A stretch of DNA of 19,917 nucleotides, from positions 1-19,917 of the forward strand of contig JAXHST010000062.1 in the NCBI GenBank assembly GCA_034190325.1, given 5' to 3'. The notes under the pieces were generated by a model. It ran no database searches. It saw only the letters and a list, made by a program, of their open reading frames with translations, and was not told the origin of the DNA. Positions 13,289-19,917 of the stretch are shown here, piece after piece. The position numbers and the translations under genes are program-made. The DNA is from UBA287 sp034190325. Its GTDB lineage: Archaea; Thermoplasmatota; UBA186; UBA287. Within the stretch, counting starts at the first letter, position 1. The number at the start of each line of letters is the position of its first letter.

Positions 13289-14617
13289 ATGTCCGTGAGC
13301 AGATCGGTGATATCTCACCTGCCCGTAGCAGGTCTTGTGAATGGTGGTTTCTCTATGATCTCCGAGGGGGGCAAACTTGTTGGTAACCCTGTATGGGAGC
13401 TTTGCGCCACTCCAAAGCTCTGGTCAATGGATCAGGAAAAGCTCAGAGATAAGCAGTTCAGAGCTATAAAGTATGCATTCAACTATCATTACAAGCGTAA
13501 CCCTGTTTACAAGGATTACTGCGCTAAGAACGGTGGTTTTGAACCATCTATGCTAAAGACATTTGACGACATATATAAAATACCACAGATACCTGTTGAA
13601 GCTTTCAAGAAAGGCTCTATGGCAACCATACCTGAAGATAAAATAAAGACGGTGGTCACAACCTCAGGCACCTCTGGTTCTGTTAGCTACCTGCCAAAGG
13701 ATTATTGGTCTCTTATGCGCCTGGGCGCCGGGCTGGTGAACTACATATTCAGCGTTGGTGTGCCCAGAGTGCTTAAGCAGCAGCCAAGGTTTGAGGGAAA
13801 GACCTCCAGGCTCGTAAATTACGCTCTCAGCAATTTCTACTGGTCAGTGCTCCTGCCACATCCTCAGGAAGCATCAACATGGTTCTCCAGCTCATTTCAT
13901 AGTTTATTGCCTTATCTCGACTTGCTGAGGATTCCTTACGACTTCCATCTGAATGGCTTTAAATTTGATCCAGAGAAGATATTGAAGACAATTGAGGAGA
14001 GGAGGAAAGAGAACAAGCTTGTCTTCAACATAGGTTTTCATTACGTTCTTAACGAGCTCATGAACTACATGGATATGAAGGGAGAGACCTTTGAATGGGA
14101 TCCCGATGGTTCAAATCTCTGTTTTACTATTATAGGTGGCGGCTGGAAGAAGCTGAGCGGAGAAGCCATAGACAAAGTTGCGTTTAAAAAGAAAATCGTG
14201 GATCACTTCGGTGTTTATGAGCCCTACATACTTGATATATACGGCTTTGGTGAGTCAAATGCGTTTGGTCTGGACTTCTGCACTGTTAGCAACATGCACC
14301 TTGCTCCATGGGTAGTTGCTTTTAACAGAGATCCGGAGACCCTTGAGGTTCTTGAGCCCGGCGAAAAGGGCTTGATGAGCGTATGTGATCCCACAACATT
14401 ATCTTTCCCTGCCTTTGTGATGTCTGATGACATAACGAAGGTTACAGAACCCTTTGAGTGCGAGTGCGGTTTAAGGACACAGACTATGGAATATGTGGGG
14501 AGAGCACCAAAAGCTGAGCTGAGAAGCTGCGGTTTAAAGATGCAGCAGATCATATCCGAAGGTAACAAACTTGAAGCTCTTCAGTCAAAGGCCCTGCGCA
14601 CCGGAATAGGGATCTAG
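13289..14617 (+). CDS. LuxE-like acyl-protein synthetase (ANL adenylating enzyme)
   Basis: 442 residues. ANL-superfamily motifs are present in order: the phosphate-binding loop TTSGTSGS (124-131), DIYGFGESNAF (316-326), SDDITK (379-384) and YVGRAPKAELRSCGLKM (402-418). Overall similarity is to LuxE/PaaK-type enzymes, which activate a carboxylate as acyl-AMP and pass it to a cysteine or to CoA. C414 in ELRSCGL lies where LuxE carries its acyl-accepting cysteine near the C-terminus (from memory of the family, not aligned). If so, about 28 residues extend beyond it, longer than bacterial LuxE (about 370). LuxE works with LuxC and LuxD in fatty aldehyde synthesis, but neither is encoded here, so the substrate is unknown. 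A downstream T-rich CTTTTTCTC (14618-14626) could end transcription. Confidence 0.83.
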   Translation: MSVSRSVISHLPVAGLVNGGFSMISEGGKLVGNPVWELCATPKLWSMDQEKLRDKQFRAIKYAFNYHYKRNPVYKDYCAKNGGFEPSMLKTFDDIYKIPQIPVEAFKKGSMATIPEDKIKTVVTTSGTSGSVSYLPKDYWSLMRLGAGLVNYIFSVGVPRVLKQQPRFEGKTSRLVNYALSNFYWSVLLPHPQEASTWFSSSFHSLLPYLDLLRIPYDFHLNGFKFDPEKILKTIEERRKENKLVFNIGFHYVLNELMNYMDMKGETFEWDPDGSNLCFTIIGGGWKKLSGEAIDKVAFKKKIVDHFGVYEPYILDIYGFGESNAFGLDFCTVSNMHLAPWVVAFNRDPETLEVLEPGEKGLMSVCDPTTLSFPAFVMSDDITKVTEPFECECGLRTQTMEYVGRAPKAELRSCGLKMQQIISEGNKLEALQSKALRTGIGI

Positions 14618-14639
14618 CTTTTTCTCTTATCTGATCCTG

Positions 14640-15085
14640 TTGATCTCCGATACAGTAAGTACCTTGCCTTATAGATCCAAGCGGATGTTCATCAGCTTGA
14701 AACTGGTGTCAGATCAAGTTCCTGGAGCAGCTGGTATAGCCGGCTCTTGCTTATTGCCATCTTCGTTTAAAGCTTTCGTGAGATCCCTCACGCTCCATCC
14801 ATTCAAATTGGGTTACACACAATCTTTACCCTGCATACGCACAATAGTTTCCAGCCCTCTATTTGTCTTTCAACCCATCCATTCTTTTCTTGTAAAATCT
14901 CCACTTTAAAACTGTCATCTTGTTCAGATGAAGTTCTTCAGCTATCTTCTTATTCTCAGACCCTGGGTATGATCTATGCTCCTGTCACATACCTTTTCTC
15001 ACTCCTCTGTCCTTACAAGTTTATTTAGCTTGTTTCTCTCATCTTCGCTATATATTATTTTTGGGGCTCTCTTATTCATAGTCAT
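14640..15085 (-). pseudogene. Decayed IS630-type transposase, N-terminal part only
   Basis: The 511-base stretch between the LuxE-like and transglutaminase-like genes holds a broken transposase. On the minus strand it starts at ATG 15085 (MTMNKRAPKIIYSEDERNKL) and hits a stop at 14999-15001. The reading continues in shifted frames: EKRYVTGA-stop-IIP, then ENKKIAEELHLNKMTVLKW (a helix-turn-helix, from 14957), FYKKRMDGLKDK-stop-RAG. Later frames give GWSVRDLTKALNEDG, YQLLQELDLTP and KLMNIRLDL. These blocks occur in the order found in IS630-family transposases. At least three frameshifts and several stops are present. The DDE catalytic domain is absent and I see no terminal inverted repeats. It is non-functional. 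An open stretch on the plus strand here (14640-14909) is a shadow. Confidence 0.72.
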
Positions 15086-15128
15086 AGTTATACTACGAGC
15101 ATATTATTCATCTTAAAGGACTAACTAC

Positions 15129-16091
15129 TTAGATCCTGAAAACCAGCTCTGATGGAAGAACTTTACCTCCCTGCTCTTCTATAAGTATCTTAGCCCATGG
15201 AGGCGTCTCTGCGAATTTTACGGGTTTGTGCTCTCCGATCATCTGCATCTTTGGCGCAAAGCTCGGGCTATACAGCGGATCAAGAACTATCCATTTACCA
15301 TCCATCTCTTTTCCATTCATATCTCTTGCTCCCTCTATCACCCAATCTCCTATTCCCCATCCCTCATCCTTTACAATGACATATGAATGGTAGCCAGGCA
15401 TCCTGATGCTGCCGAAAGGACCTATGTTCAGAACCCATGAAGCATAGTAACCATATGCCACATCATAACCCTCCATTTTGAGAAGAGTTCCTAGAAGGAG
15501 TGCTTTATCATAACATATACCCCCTCTACCAAGAAAAACGGTCTCACATGGAAACTGCACTATCTTTTCTTCTGAAACAACAAAATTCTTTAGCCCTGGA
15601 ATGTTTGCCTGCCATCTTTCGCTCTCAGGCACATCCTCAGGACCTGCCATCTTTATGTTGTCTCTTACTTGATAAAAAAGAAGCTCCAGTAACGCAGCTT
15701 CTGAGAGATCCTCAAATGCAATAACCTCTCCCGTTTCTAGAGTTACCGAGCGGGTAGTCTTTAAAGGGTCTATCACCTCTCTTTTCAGGTATTCCGCAGC
15801 GACTTTCGTTGAGTTTGTTGCATCTATTCCATACCTATTCTCCATCTCGGAGTTGGTTGCATTGAGAATTCCTGCATCATGGTAGCTCATCTCCTTCATA
15901 AGCAGGGTTATATCTTCCAGGGAGTATGAACGCATGTCCATAAAGCTTTCCAGCTCAGGCATAGCAACTTCCCTGAATTTCTGGTAATTCTCCTCGAGCT
16001 CTGGTGGTAAAGGGTCTGCGCCCATAACTGCGGGCATCAGGAAGAAAAGTGAGAGAAGAATAGAAAGCTTAGAAGCAGTATGCCTCAGCAC
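15129..16091 (-). CDS. Secreted transglutaminase-like (papain-fold) protein
   Basis: About 320 residues with an N-terminal Sec signal (hydrophobic LSILLSLFFLMPAVMG, probable cut near A26). The transglutaminase-like triad is visible, numbering from the TTG at 16094: C194 in GRGGICYDKALLLGTLL, H236 in GYHSYVIV and D272 in KWIVLDPL. This is the usual Cys-His-Asp order and spacing of the superfamily. Such archaeal and bacterial proteins are often secreted proteases or cross-linkers acting at the cell surface; the target here is unknown. The start is GTG at 16091 or TTG at 16094. A GGGGGG run (16100-16105) lies 8 bases before the GTG. The start lies inside the preceding small gene, overlapping its end by about 23 bases, so the two are co-translated. 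Residues 27-120 are helical and not recognised. Confidence 0.82.
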   Translation of the reverse strand: MLRHTASKLSILLSLFFLMPAVMGADPLPPELEENYQKFREVAMPELESFMDMRSYSLEDITLLMKEMSYHDAGILNATNSEMENRYGIDATNSTKVAAEYLKREVIDPLKTTRSVTLETGEVIAFEDLSEAALLELLFYQVRDNIKMAGPEDVPESERWQANIPGLKNFVVSEEKIVQFPCETVFLGRGGICYDKALLLGTLLKMEGYDVAYGYYASWVLNIGPFGSIRMPGYHSYVIVKDEGWGIGDWVIEGARDMNGKEMDGKWIVLDPLYSPSFAPKMQMIGEHKPVKFAETPPWAKILIEEQGGKVLPSELVFRI

Positions 16092-16320
16092 CAAATCTAC
16101 CCCCCGTTAGCCTATAACAGAGATTGTTTATATAAAAGAAAGCCTGCAGTCCCAGGCTAACAATTCTGTCCACAAGACCAGAGATGAGATCCTGTCCTCT
16201 TTCCATATGGTTTTCTTCCATTATAAGATCTTCAGCAGCCTCGGCAGATCCTGCTGCAGTAGACTGCGCCAGAGCGAAAGGAAGAAGGGCAAGACATAAT
16301 ACGGTAACTATGACCTTCAT
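16069..16320 (-). CDS. Small secreted protein, unknown function
   Basis: 83 residues. A Sec signal peptide (KVIVTVLCLALLPFALA|QS) is followed by an Ala/Ser/Glu-rich mature N-terminus, then an amphipathic helix (DLISGLVDRIVSLGLQAFFY) and a short tail with two cysteines (NNLCYR and EAYCF). It matches no family I know. It overlaps the start of the transglutaminase-like gene and shares its promoter, so it may be a partner, substrate or chaperone of that enzyme (inference). The mature N-terminus (AQ followed by Thr/Ser/Ala/Gly then Glu) resembles that of the secreted protein at 10642. The ATG at 16320 has no ribosome binding site but a well-placed TATA box, so it is probably leaderless. Confidence 0.72.
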   Translation of the reverse strand: MKVIVTVLCLALLPFALAQSTAAGSAEAAEDLIMEENHMERGQDLISGLVDRIVSLGLQAFFYINNLCYRLTGGRFGAEAYCF

Positions 16321-16340
16321 AAAGGTGAAATAACCTGGTT

Positions 16341-16350
16341 TTTTATATTA
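16341..16350 (-). promoter_or_regulatory. TATA box of the small secreted protein/transglutaminase unit
   Basis: TAATATAAAA on the minus strand, centred about 25 bases before the ATG at 16320. Confidence 0.6.
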
Positions 16351-16395
16351 TTTGCGCTTTGAATCATAAATTATTGCACAGCGCACAGCACAAAA

Positions 16396-16404
16396 CTTAT
16401 AATG
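16396..16404 (+). promoter_or_regulatory. TATA box of the 16425 membrane protein gene
   Basis: CTTATAATG centred about 25 bases before a GTG at 16425. It supports that GTG as the leaderless start over the TTG at 16359, which lies upstream of this box. Confidence 0.5.
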
Positions 16405-16424
16405 TATCCATACTATGCGCTTCT

Positions 16425-17174
16425 GTGAAACTTGTAGAGGTCATTAGAGAAGCGACCAGAAGGGCAAAGAATCCTGCTTATATTCTGCCAGTGCTTCTTT
16501 TTTCCATAGAGGCCTTTTATCTGTTATTCAACATGTTCGTTCCCCAGTACATGCCCGGATTCGGGAATACAATATTTCTTGTGTTACCGGAGCGTTTTGA
16601 GATCCTGTCCCTTGTGATTATAGGGCTGGTCGCAGGATCTTTACTATTGGGCATTTATCCTGCTCTCGCCTCCCGCATGGGCTTTAAAGAATCATTCTAT
16701 GCATCCTGCAGAAAATATATTCATCTTCTGCTCTCCCTGTCGATAGAACTCCTCCTGCTCTTAGCTTTCGCACTCCTCACTTTAAGGCTTTCCGGTTTTG
16801 CTCTCTCCCTCTCCTCTTTCAGCGTTTCCTACGTTGGGTTTTATCTCTTCCTCTTTTGCTTAATCCTGCTGATATCTGCTCTTTTCATATACACCTTACC
16901 CTCCATAGTTCTCGGGGGCAAAAATTTCATCTATGCAATTATGGACTCTGTAAAGCTAGCAGCAAAAAGTTATCCAAAATCTCTTATCCTTTTGCTCCTT
17001 CCTGTAGCGATTATCGCTCTTCTTTTCTTTCTGCTGATCCTGCTGCCCCTGAATTACACAACAAATATAGTACTTGTTAGATTTTTCATGGCCCTCTTTG
17101 CTTTATTCGAAGCTTTTGTTATCTCTTTTGCTCTCTTTCTTTTTTCGTTTGGATATACTGATACTGTTAAATGA
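16425..17174 (+). CDS. Polytopic membrane protein, unknown function
   Basis: 249 residues from the GTG at 16425 (MKLVEVIREATRRAKNPAYI after conversion of GTG to Met). A short basic amphipathic N-terminus is followed by about six membrane helices, beginning near residues 20-38, 60-80, 99-118, 135-160, 185-205 and 220-242. The pattern of helix pairs separated by a polar, amphipathic segment (MDSVKLAAKSYPKSL) resembles the small archaeal membrane families that carry repeated 'domain of unknown function' bundles; no motif fixes a role. An upstream TTG (16359) would add 22 residues without hydrophobic or conserved character. The stop overlaps the stop of the convergent ABC ATPase gene by 8 bases, so no terminator fits between them. 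Confidence 0.72.
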   Translation: MKLVEVIREATRRAKNPAYILPVLLFSIEAFYLLFNMFVPQYMPGFGNTIFLVLPERFEILSLVIIGLVAGSLLLGIYPALASRMGFKESFYASCRKYIHLLLSLSIELLLLLAFALLTLRLSGFALSLSSFSVSYVGFYLFLFCLILLISALFIYTLPSIVLGGKNFIYAIMDSVKLAAKSYPKSLILLLLPVAIIALLFFLLILLPLNYTTNIVLVRFFMALFALFEAFVISFALFLFSFGYTDTVK

Positions 17175-17889
17175 GCTTTTTCTCTATACTCTTTCTCATG
17201 CTCATAAACTTCTCAGATCCCCTATCCCGCGGTCTCTCTAAATTTATATGAATGTCTTCCTTTATCTCTGCGGGTCTGGAGGTCAGAACTATGATCCTGT
17301 CGCTAAGGAATAGAGCTTCCTCAACCGAGTGCGTGACAAAAATAATGGTCTTCTTCTCCTTCTCCCAGATCCTGTGCAGTTCTACCTGCATCTTCTCCCT
17401 TGAGAGCGCATCAAGGGATGCAAATGGTTCGTCCATGAGCAAAACTTCTGGCTCTGCAGCAAGAGCTCTTGCTAAGCTTGCTCTCTGTTTCATACCTCCG
17501 CTGAGCTGGTGCGGGTAAGCGTTCTCAAAACCCTCCAAACCTACAAGCTCTATATACTTTCTGCTGATCTCTTCTCTATTTTCTCTAGCGCTCAGCTCTA
17601 AAGGAAATTCTATGTTTTTTTTCACGCTTCTCCATGGAAAAAGAGAAGCTTCCTGAAAGATAAAGCCTATCTCTTTTGTAGGCCTGCTAACTTCTATTCC
17701 CTTAAACAGAACTCTGCCTTCTTTTGGTTTCTCTAAACCGGAGATCATCCTTAAAACTGTAGTCTTCCCGCAACCACTAGGGCCTACTATAGAAAGGAAT
17801 TCTCCTTTAAAAACCACGAATGAGAGATCCTCTATTACCTTTAGATTTCCAAATTTCTTCGCAACGTGCTCGCAACTTATGATCTCCAA
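17167..17889 (-). CDS. ABC transporter ATP-binding protein, Ssu/Tau/NitT type
   Basis: 240 residues with all nucleotide-binding motifs intact: Walker A GPSGCGKT (36-43), Q-loop Q79, signature LSGGMKQ (129-135), Walker B VLLMDE (149-154), D-loop ASLD and switch H187 (THSVEEAL). The FQEASLFPWRSVKKN segment after the Q-loop is typical of the nitrate/sulfonate/taurine importer ATPases. It is the last gene of a three-gene importer operon; its start overlaps the permease stop by 13 bases. The protein would form a cytoplasmic dimer that powers the permease. The substrate cannot be told from this subunit; sulfonates, taurine, nitrate or a thiamine-precursor-like compound are the family's known ligands. 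Confidence 0.94.
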   Translation of the reverse strand: MEIISCEHVAKKFGNLKVIEDLSFVVFKGEFLSIVGPSGCGKTTVLRMISGLEKPKEGRVLFKGIEVSRPTKEIGFIFQEASLFPWRSVKKNIEFPLELSARENREEISRKYIELVGLEGFENAYPHQLSGGMKQRASLARALAAEPEVLLMDEPFASLDALSREKMQVELHRIWEKEKKTIIFVTHSVEEALFLSDRIIVLTSRPAEIKEDIHINLERPRDRGSEKFMSMRKSIEKKLI

Positions 17890-18659
17890 GGTGTCATCCT
17901 CCTCTCCAAAAACTCTAAAACCCAGTTCATTAGCCAGCCAATAATGCCTATTGCTATCATTCCGGCGACCATCTCAGGTATCATATATAGGTCATATGCA
18001 TACCATATGAAGTATCCTAAACCACTGCTACTTCCCATCATCTCTGCAGCCACTATGCACATCCATCCAACACCCAACCCTGTCCTTATACCAGTTATCA
18101 TCGATGGCACACTTGCTGGCAGAACAACCTTTCTTATTATACTCCAATCATCAGCTCCAACTATTTTCGCAGCCTCTATGAGCCTTGTATCAATGTTTCT
18201 TACCCCTGAAACAACGCTCAGTACTATGGGAAAGACAACCCCCAGAAAGACTATGAATATAGGAGCATTGAATTTGAAGAGAAGGAGGGCTATCGGGATC
18301 CATGCTATAGGTGGTATAGGGCGCAGGATCTCAACAATGGTTCCACCAAAGTGAAAAGCGCTTCTGCTCCAGCCCATTAAGAGCGCTGATGGTATCCCTA
18401 TTGCTATCGCTATTACACCCCCATATAGCATCCTTAAAAGGCTCGCCCCTGCATGGCTCAGCAGAGATTGTTGATATAGCGGGTTTACACCCGAAGGAAA
18501 TAAGAGCCTGCCGAAGGCTTTGCACACCTCAATGGGGTCAGGTATTGAAGAGATTGGTGCCCCTGGAAAAAAGATCTTTGAGACACCTATTAAAGCATAC
18601 CATGCGAGTATGAAAGCAGCAAAACCCGAGACCTTTAGCGTTATCTCTCTATAATTCAT
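17877..18659 (-). CDS. ABC transporter permease, SsuC/TauC type
   Basis: 260 residues, about six membrane helices and the BPD_transp_1 fold. The coupling (EAA) loop is visible as EAAKIVGADDWSIIRKVVLP (162-181), followed by GxxxGLGVGWMCIVAAEM, typical of the SsuC/TauC/NitT group. ILRPIPPIAWIPIALLLF (111-128) is another group hallmark. The ATG lies within the last codons of the binding-protein gene (overlap of 11 bases) and the end overlaps the ATPase start by 13 bases, so the three proteins are probably made in step from one mRNA. It forms the membrane channel as a homodimer. Confidence 0.95.
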   Translation of the reverse strand: MNYREITLKVSGFAAFILAWYALIGVSKIFFPGAPISSIPDPIEVCKAFGRLLFPSGVNPLYQQSLLSHAGASLLRMLYGGVIAIAIGIPSALLMGWSRSAFHFGGTIVEILRPIPPIAWIPIALLLFKFNAPIFIVFLGVVFPIVLSVVSGVRNIDTRLIEAAKIVGADDWSIIRKVVLPASVPSMITGIRTGLGVGWMCIVAAEMMGSSSGLGYFIWYAYDLYMIPEMVAGMIAIGIIGWLMNWVLEFLERRMTPWRS

Positions 18660-19674
18660 CTTTGGCTCTAAGTGCTAGAAAGTACTGAACGCTTCCAGGC
18701 CCAGGAGTTGCAAGGGTTCTAATCTTATCCACTCCTTTTCTAATGACAATAGCGCTCCCTTCAGAATTAACCTGAGCTACCACATCTATCTCAAGATCCC
18801 CATCATTGGCATTTATGCTATATATGAGCACTGGCGCTATACCTAAGTATCCGATATCAACAGTTCCCATTTTGAACCCCTGAACCATCATATCAGGACC
18901 GTTATCAAAGGACTGAAGTACCGGTGATATGCCAGTGTTCTCAAGAAATCCTTCACCTATCGCAACAAAGAGTGGTAGATGGTGTAGATCGCCCTTTATG
19001 TAACCTATTCTTACCATTTCCATATCTCTCTGCGGTTGAGGTAGAGGTGGGCATAAATTCTGCCAGAATGGTATATCCTCGCTGGTTCTCTTTGTGGCAT
19101 TATCTATATAGCGTTCATCTATGATTGAGTTCACATATCTATCTATAGAGTTGTAGCCAGAGCTGTTCCATTTTTGTGCAATATAAAGCTCAAAATCATT
19201 GAAAGCTTCACCAACCTCTTTGATTGCCTGCTCTTTTATATGATAATCAAACTCCATATTTTTAATTGCAGGTTCAACAACGCTCCTGTTAAGGCCTGTT
19301 AGCTTCTCAGCATATGAGTAAAGCTTACTGTTATTCTCTTCAAGAGCCCTGTTTATCCAGTTTATTGCTGCTATGTGTGCTGCTACAAACCTTGTTAAAA
19401 GCTCTTCATTTCCGCTGCTCCATTCTCTATCTGCTGCTACCACACAACATGGGTGTTCCTCCCAGATGTCACTGCTATTTAGCTTATAATTTGCTAGCCC
19501 TCTCTGGACTGAAAGGGAAGCCCATGGCTCCCAGATAACGGCTCCATCTATGGTGCCTGCTTCAAGACCTGTTATCATCATGGGAGGCGTAAGTTTTACA
19601 AAAGTCACACCTGCAGGAGTTTCCACACAGCATGCTAAAACGATAGCTAGCAGCGCAAGATAGGACTTTTTCAT
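18649..19674 (-). CDS. ABC transporter substrate-binding lipoprotein, SsuA/TauA/NMT1-like, circularly permuted
   Basis: 341 residues with a lipoprotein signal (AIVLAC, lipid on C15). The blocks are in permuted order compared with SsuA/TauA/NMT1 proteins. Residues 23-190 correspond to the family's C-terminal part (VTFVKLTPPMMITGLEAG, then TIDGAVIWEPW, normally found after about residue 170). A Pro-rich linker follows (about 191-219, containing CPPLPQPQ). Residues 220-341 correspond to the family's N-terminal part (VRIGYIKGDLHHLPLFVAIG, NGPDMMVQGFKMGTVDIGYLG, ATPGPGSVQYFLALRAKDEL). In an ordinary member, the block ending ALRAKDEL would run on within a few residues into VTFVKL. The total length is normal for the family. 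The protein should still form a two-lobed binding domain anchored by lobe 2. A TATA box lies about 26 bases upstream. Confidence 0.9.
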   Translation of the reverse strand: MKKSYLALLAIVLACCVETPAGVTFVKLTPPMMITGLEAGTIDGAVIWEPWASLSVQRGLANYKLNSSDIWEEHPCCVVAADREWSSGNEELLTRFVAAHIAAINWINRALEENNSKLYSYAEKLTGLNRSVVEPAIKNMEFDYHIKEQAIKEVGEAFNDFELYIAQKWNSSGYNSIDRYVNSIIDERYIDNATKRTSEDIPFWQNLCPPLPQPQRDMEMVRIGYIKGDLHHLPLFVAIGEGFLENTGISPVLQSFDNGPDMMVQGFKMGTVDIGYLGIAPVLIYSINANDGDLEIDVVAQVNSEGSAIVIRKGVDKIRTLATPGPGSVQYFLALRAKDEL

Positions 19675-19694
19675 AAGAAGAAAGGGAAATGTTT

Positions 19695-19704
19695 CTATTT
19701 AAAG
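19695..19704 (-). promoter_or_regulatory. TATA box of the ABC importer operon
   Basis: CTTTAAATAG on the minus strand, centred about 26 bases before the ATG at 19674; a leaderless mRNA is implied for the binding protein. No operator-like repeat is evident next to it. Confidence 0.6.
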
Positions 19705-19705
19705 G

Positions 19706-19917
19706 TTATCAACCGCTCTGATCAGGTTACGATGCCTGGGTATGTTGGAAGGCATAATCCTGCGGGTTCATTAAAGCCCTCTGCTGTAGCTTATGCACTG
19801 TGTTTATTATTGACGGGAGCTGCAGACAGAAGTTGAAATGGAAAGAAATAAGCGTTACGGGCCAGCATAGAGGGAATGTAAGACAGCATACAGGTAAAGA
19901 TATGCACTGCTCTGGAT
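19706..19917. other. No gene recognised at the window end
   Basis: The 212 bases upstream of the importer promoter contain only short open frames. One on the plus strand (19730-19834, 34 codons) has no ribosome binding site or clear TATA box. Another plus-strand frame is open from about 19760 to the window edge but has no start I can support. I see no tRNA, repeat or known motif. It may be the edge of a further gene or decayed sequence. Confidence 0.4.

Noticed and set aside
14640..14909. Plus-strand open frame of 89 codons between the LuxE-like and transglutaminase-like genes
   Set aside because: It is antisense to recognisable transposase fragments and has no promoter or ribosome binding site.
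17866..18354. Plus-strand open frame opposite the importer permease
   Set aside because: Shadow of the permease gene; Ile/Pro/Thr-rich translation typical of antisense to membrane-protein codons.
19730..19834. 34-codon plus-strand open frame near the window end
   Set aside because: No ribosome binding site, no well-placed TATA box and no family resemblance; cannot be told from chance.
1..19917. CRISPR array, rRNA gene or defence system
   Set aside because: I found no spaced direct repeats, no rRNA-like stretches and no recognisable defence genes in the window.

Overview
The window comes from an archaeon. It carries an archaeal RNA polymerase operon (Rpo H, B, A', A'') with ribosomal protein L30e, archaeal NusA, elongation factor aEF-1beta, and a tRNA-Lys(UUU) split by a bulge-helix-bulge intron. 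Most independent genes have a TATA box about 25 bases before the start codon, which implies leaderless mRNAs. RpoB is one uninterrupted chain. It is split in most methanogens, Archaeoglobi and Halobacteria, so those groups are unlikely. Gene order is euryarchaeal in style; I cannot name the lineage from sequence alone. A run of exactly 100 N (11172-11271) marks a scaffold join of unknown true length, so this is probably a draft, metagenome or single-cell assembly.

Layout. 2-1027 (+): 3' part of a PP-loop PAPS-reductase-family protein with a C-terminal ferredoxin domain. 1055-1543 (-): a Dps-like thioferritin (DPSL) with its own promoter. 1645-10505 (-): one long gapless transcription unit read as zinc-ribbon protein, aEF-1beta, tRNA-Lys, rpoH, rpoB, rpoA', rpoA'', L30e, nusA. 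The S12/S7/EF-2 genes that usually follow nusA are absent. 10642-11171 (+): secreted cysteine-containing protein cut by the gap. 11272-12110 (-): MATE transporter cut by the gap. 12183-13223 (+): membrane-anchored protein of unknown function. 13289-14617 (+): LuxE-like acyl-protein synthetase. 14640-15085 (-): decayed IS630-type transposase fragment. 15129-16320 (-): two-gene unit for a small secreted protein and a secreted transglutaminase-like protein. 16425-17174 (+): polytopic membrane protein. 17167-19674 (-): Ssu/Tau/NitT-type ABC importer in the order binding protein, permease, ATPase.

The most unusual item is the ABC importer's binding protein. Behind a lipoprotein signal its sequence blocks are in circularly permuted order: the family's C-terminal part comes first and the N-terminal part last. 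The gene still overlaps the permease start, as expected for a working operon. Second is the tRNA-Lys with a 13-nt intron, placed without spacer between aEF-1beta (whose stop codon supplies the first tRNA base) and the rpoH ribosome binding site. Third is an N-terminal helix-hairpin-helix-like extension on RpoA''.

The polymerase/translation unit is housekeeping. The rest is a patchwork of mostly single-gene or short operons with independent TATA promoters, encoding envelope, export and uptake functions.
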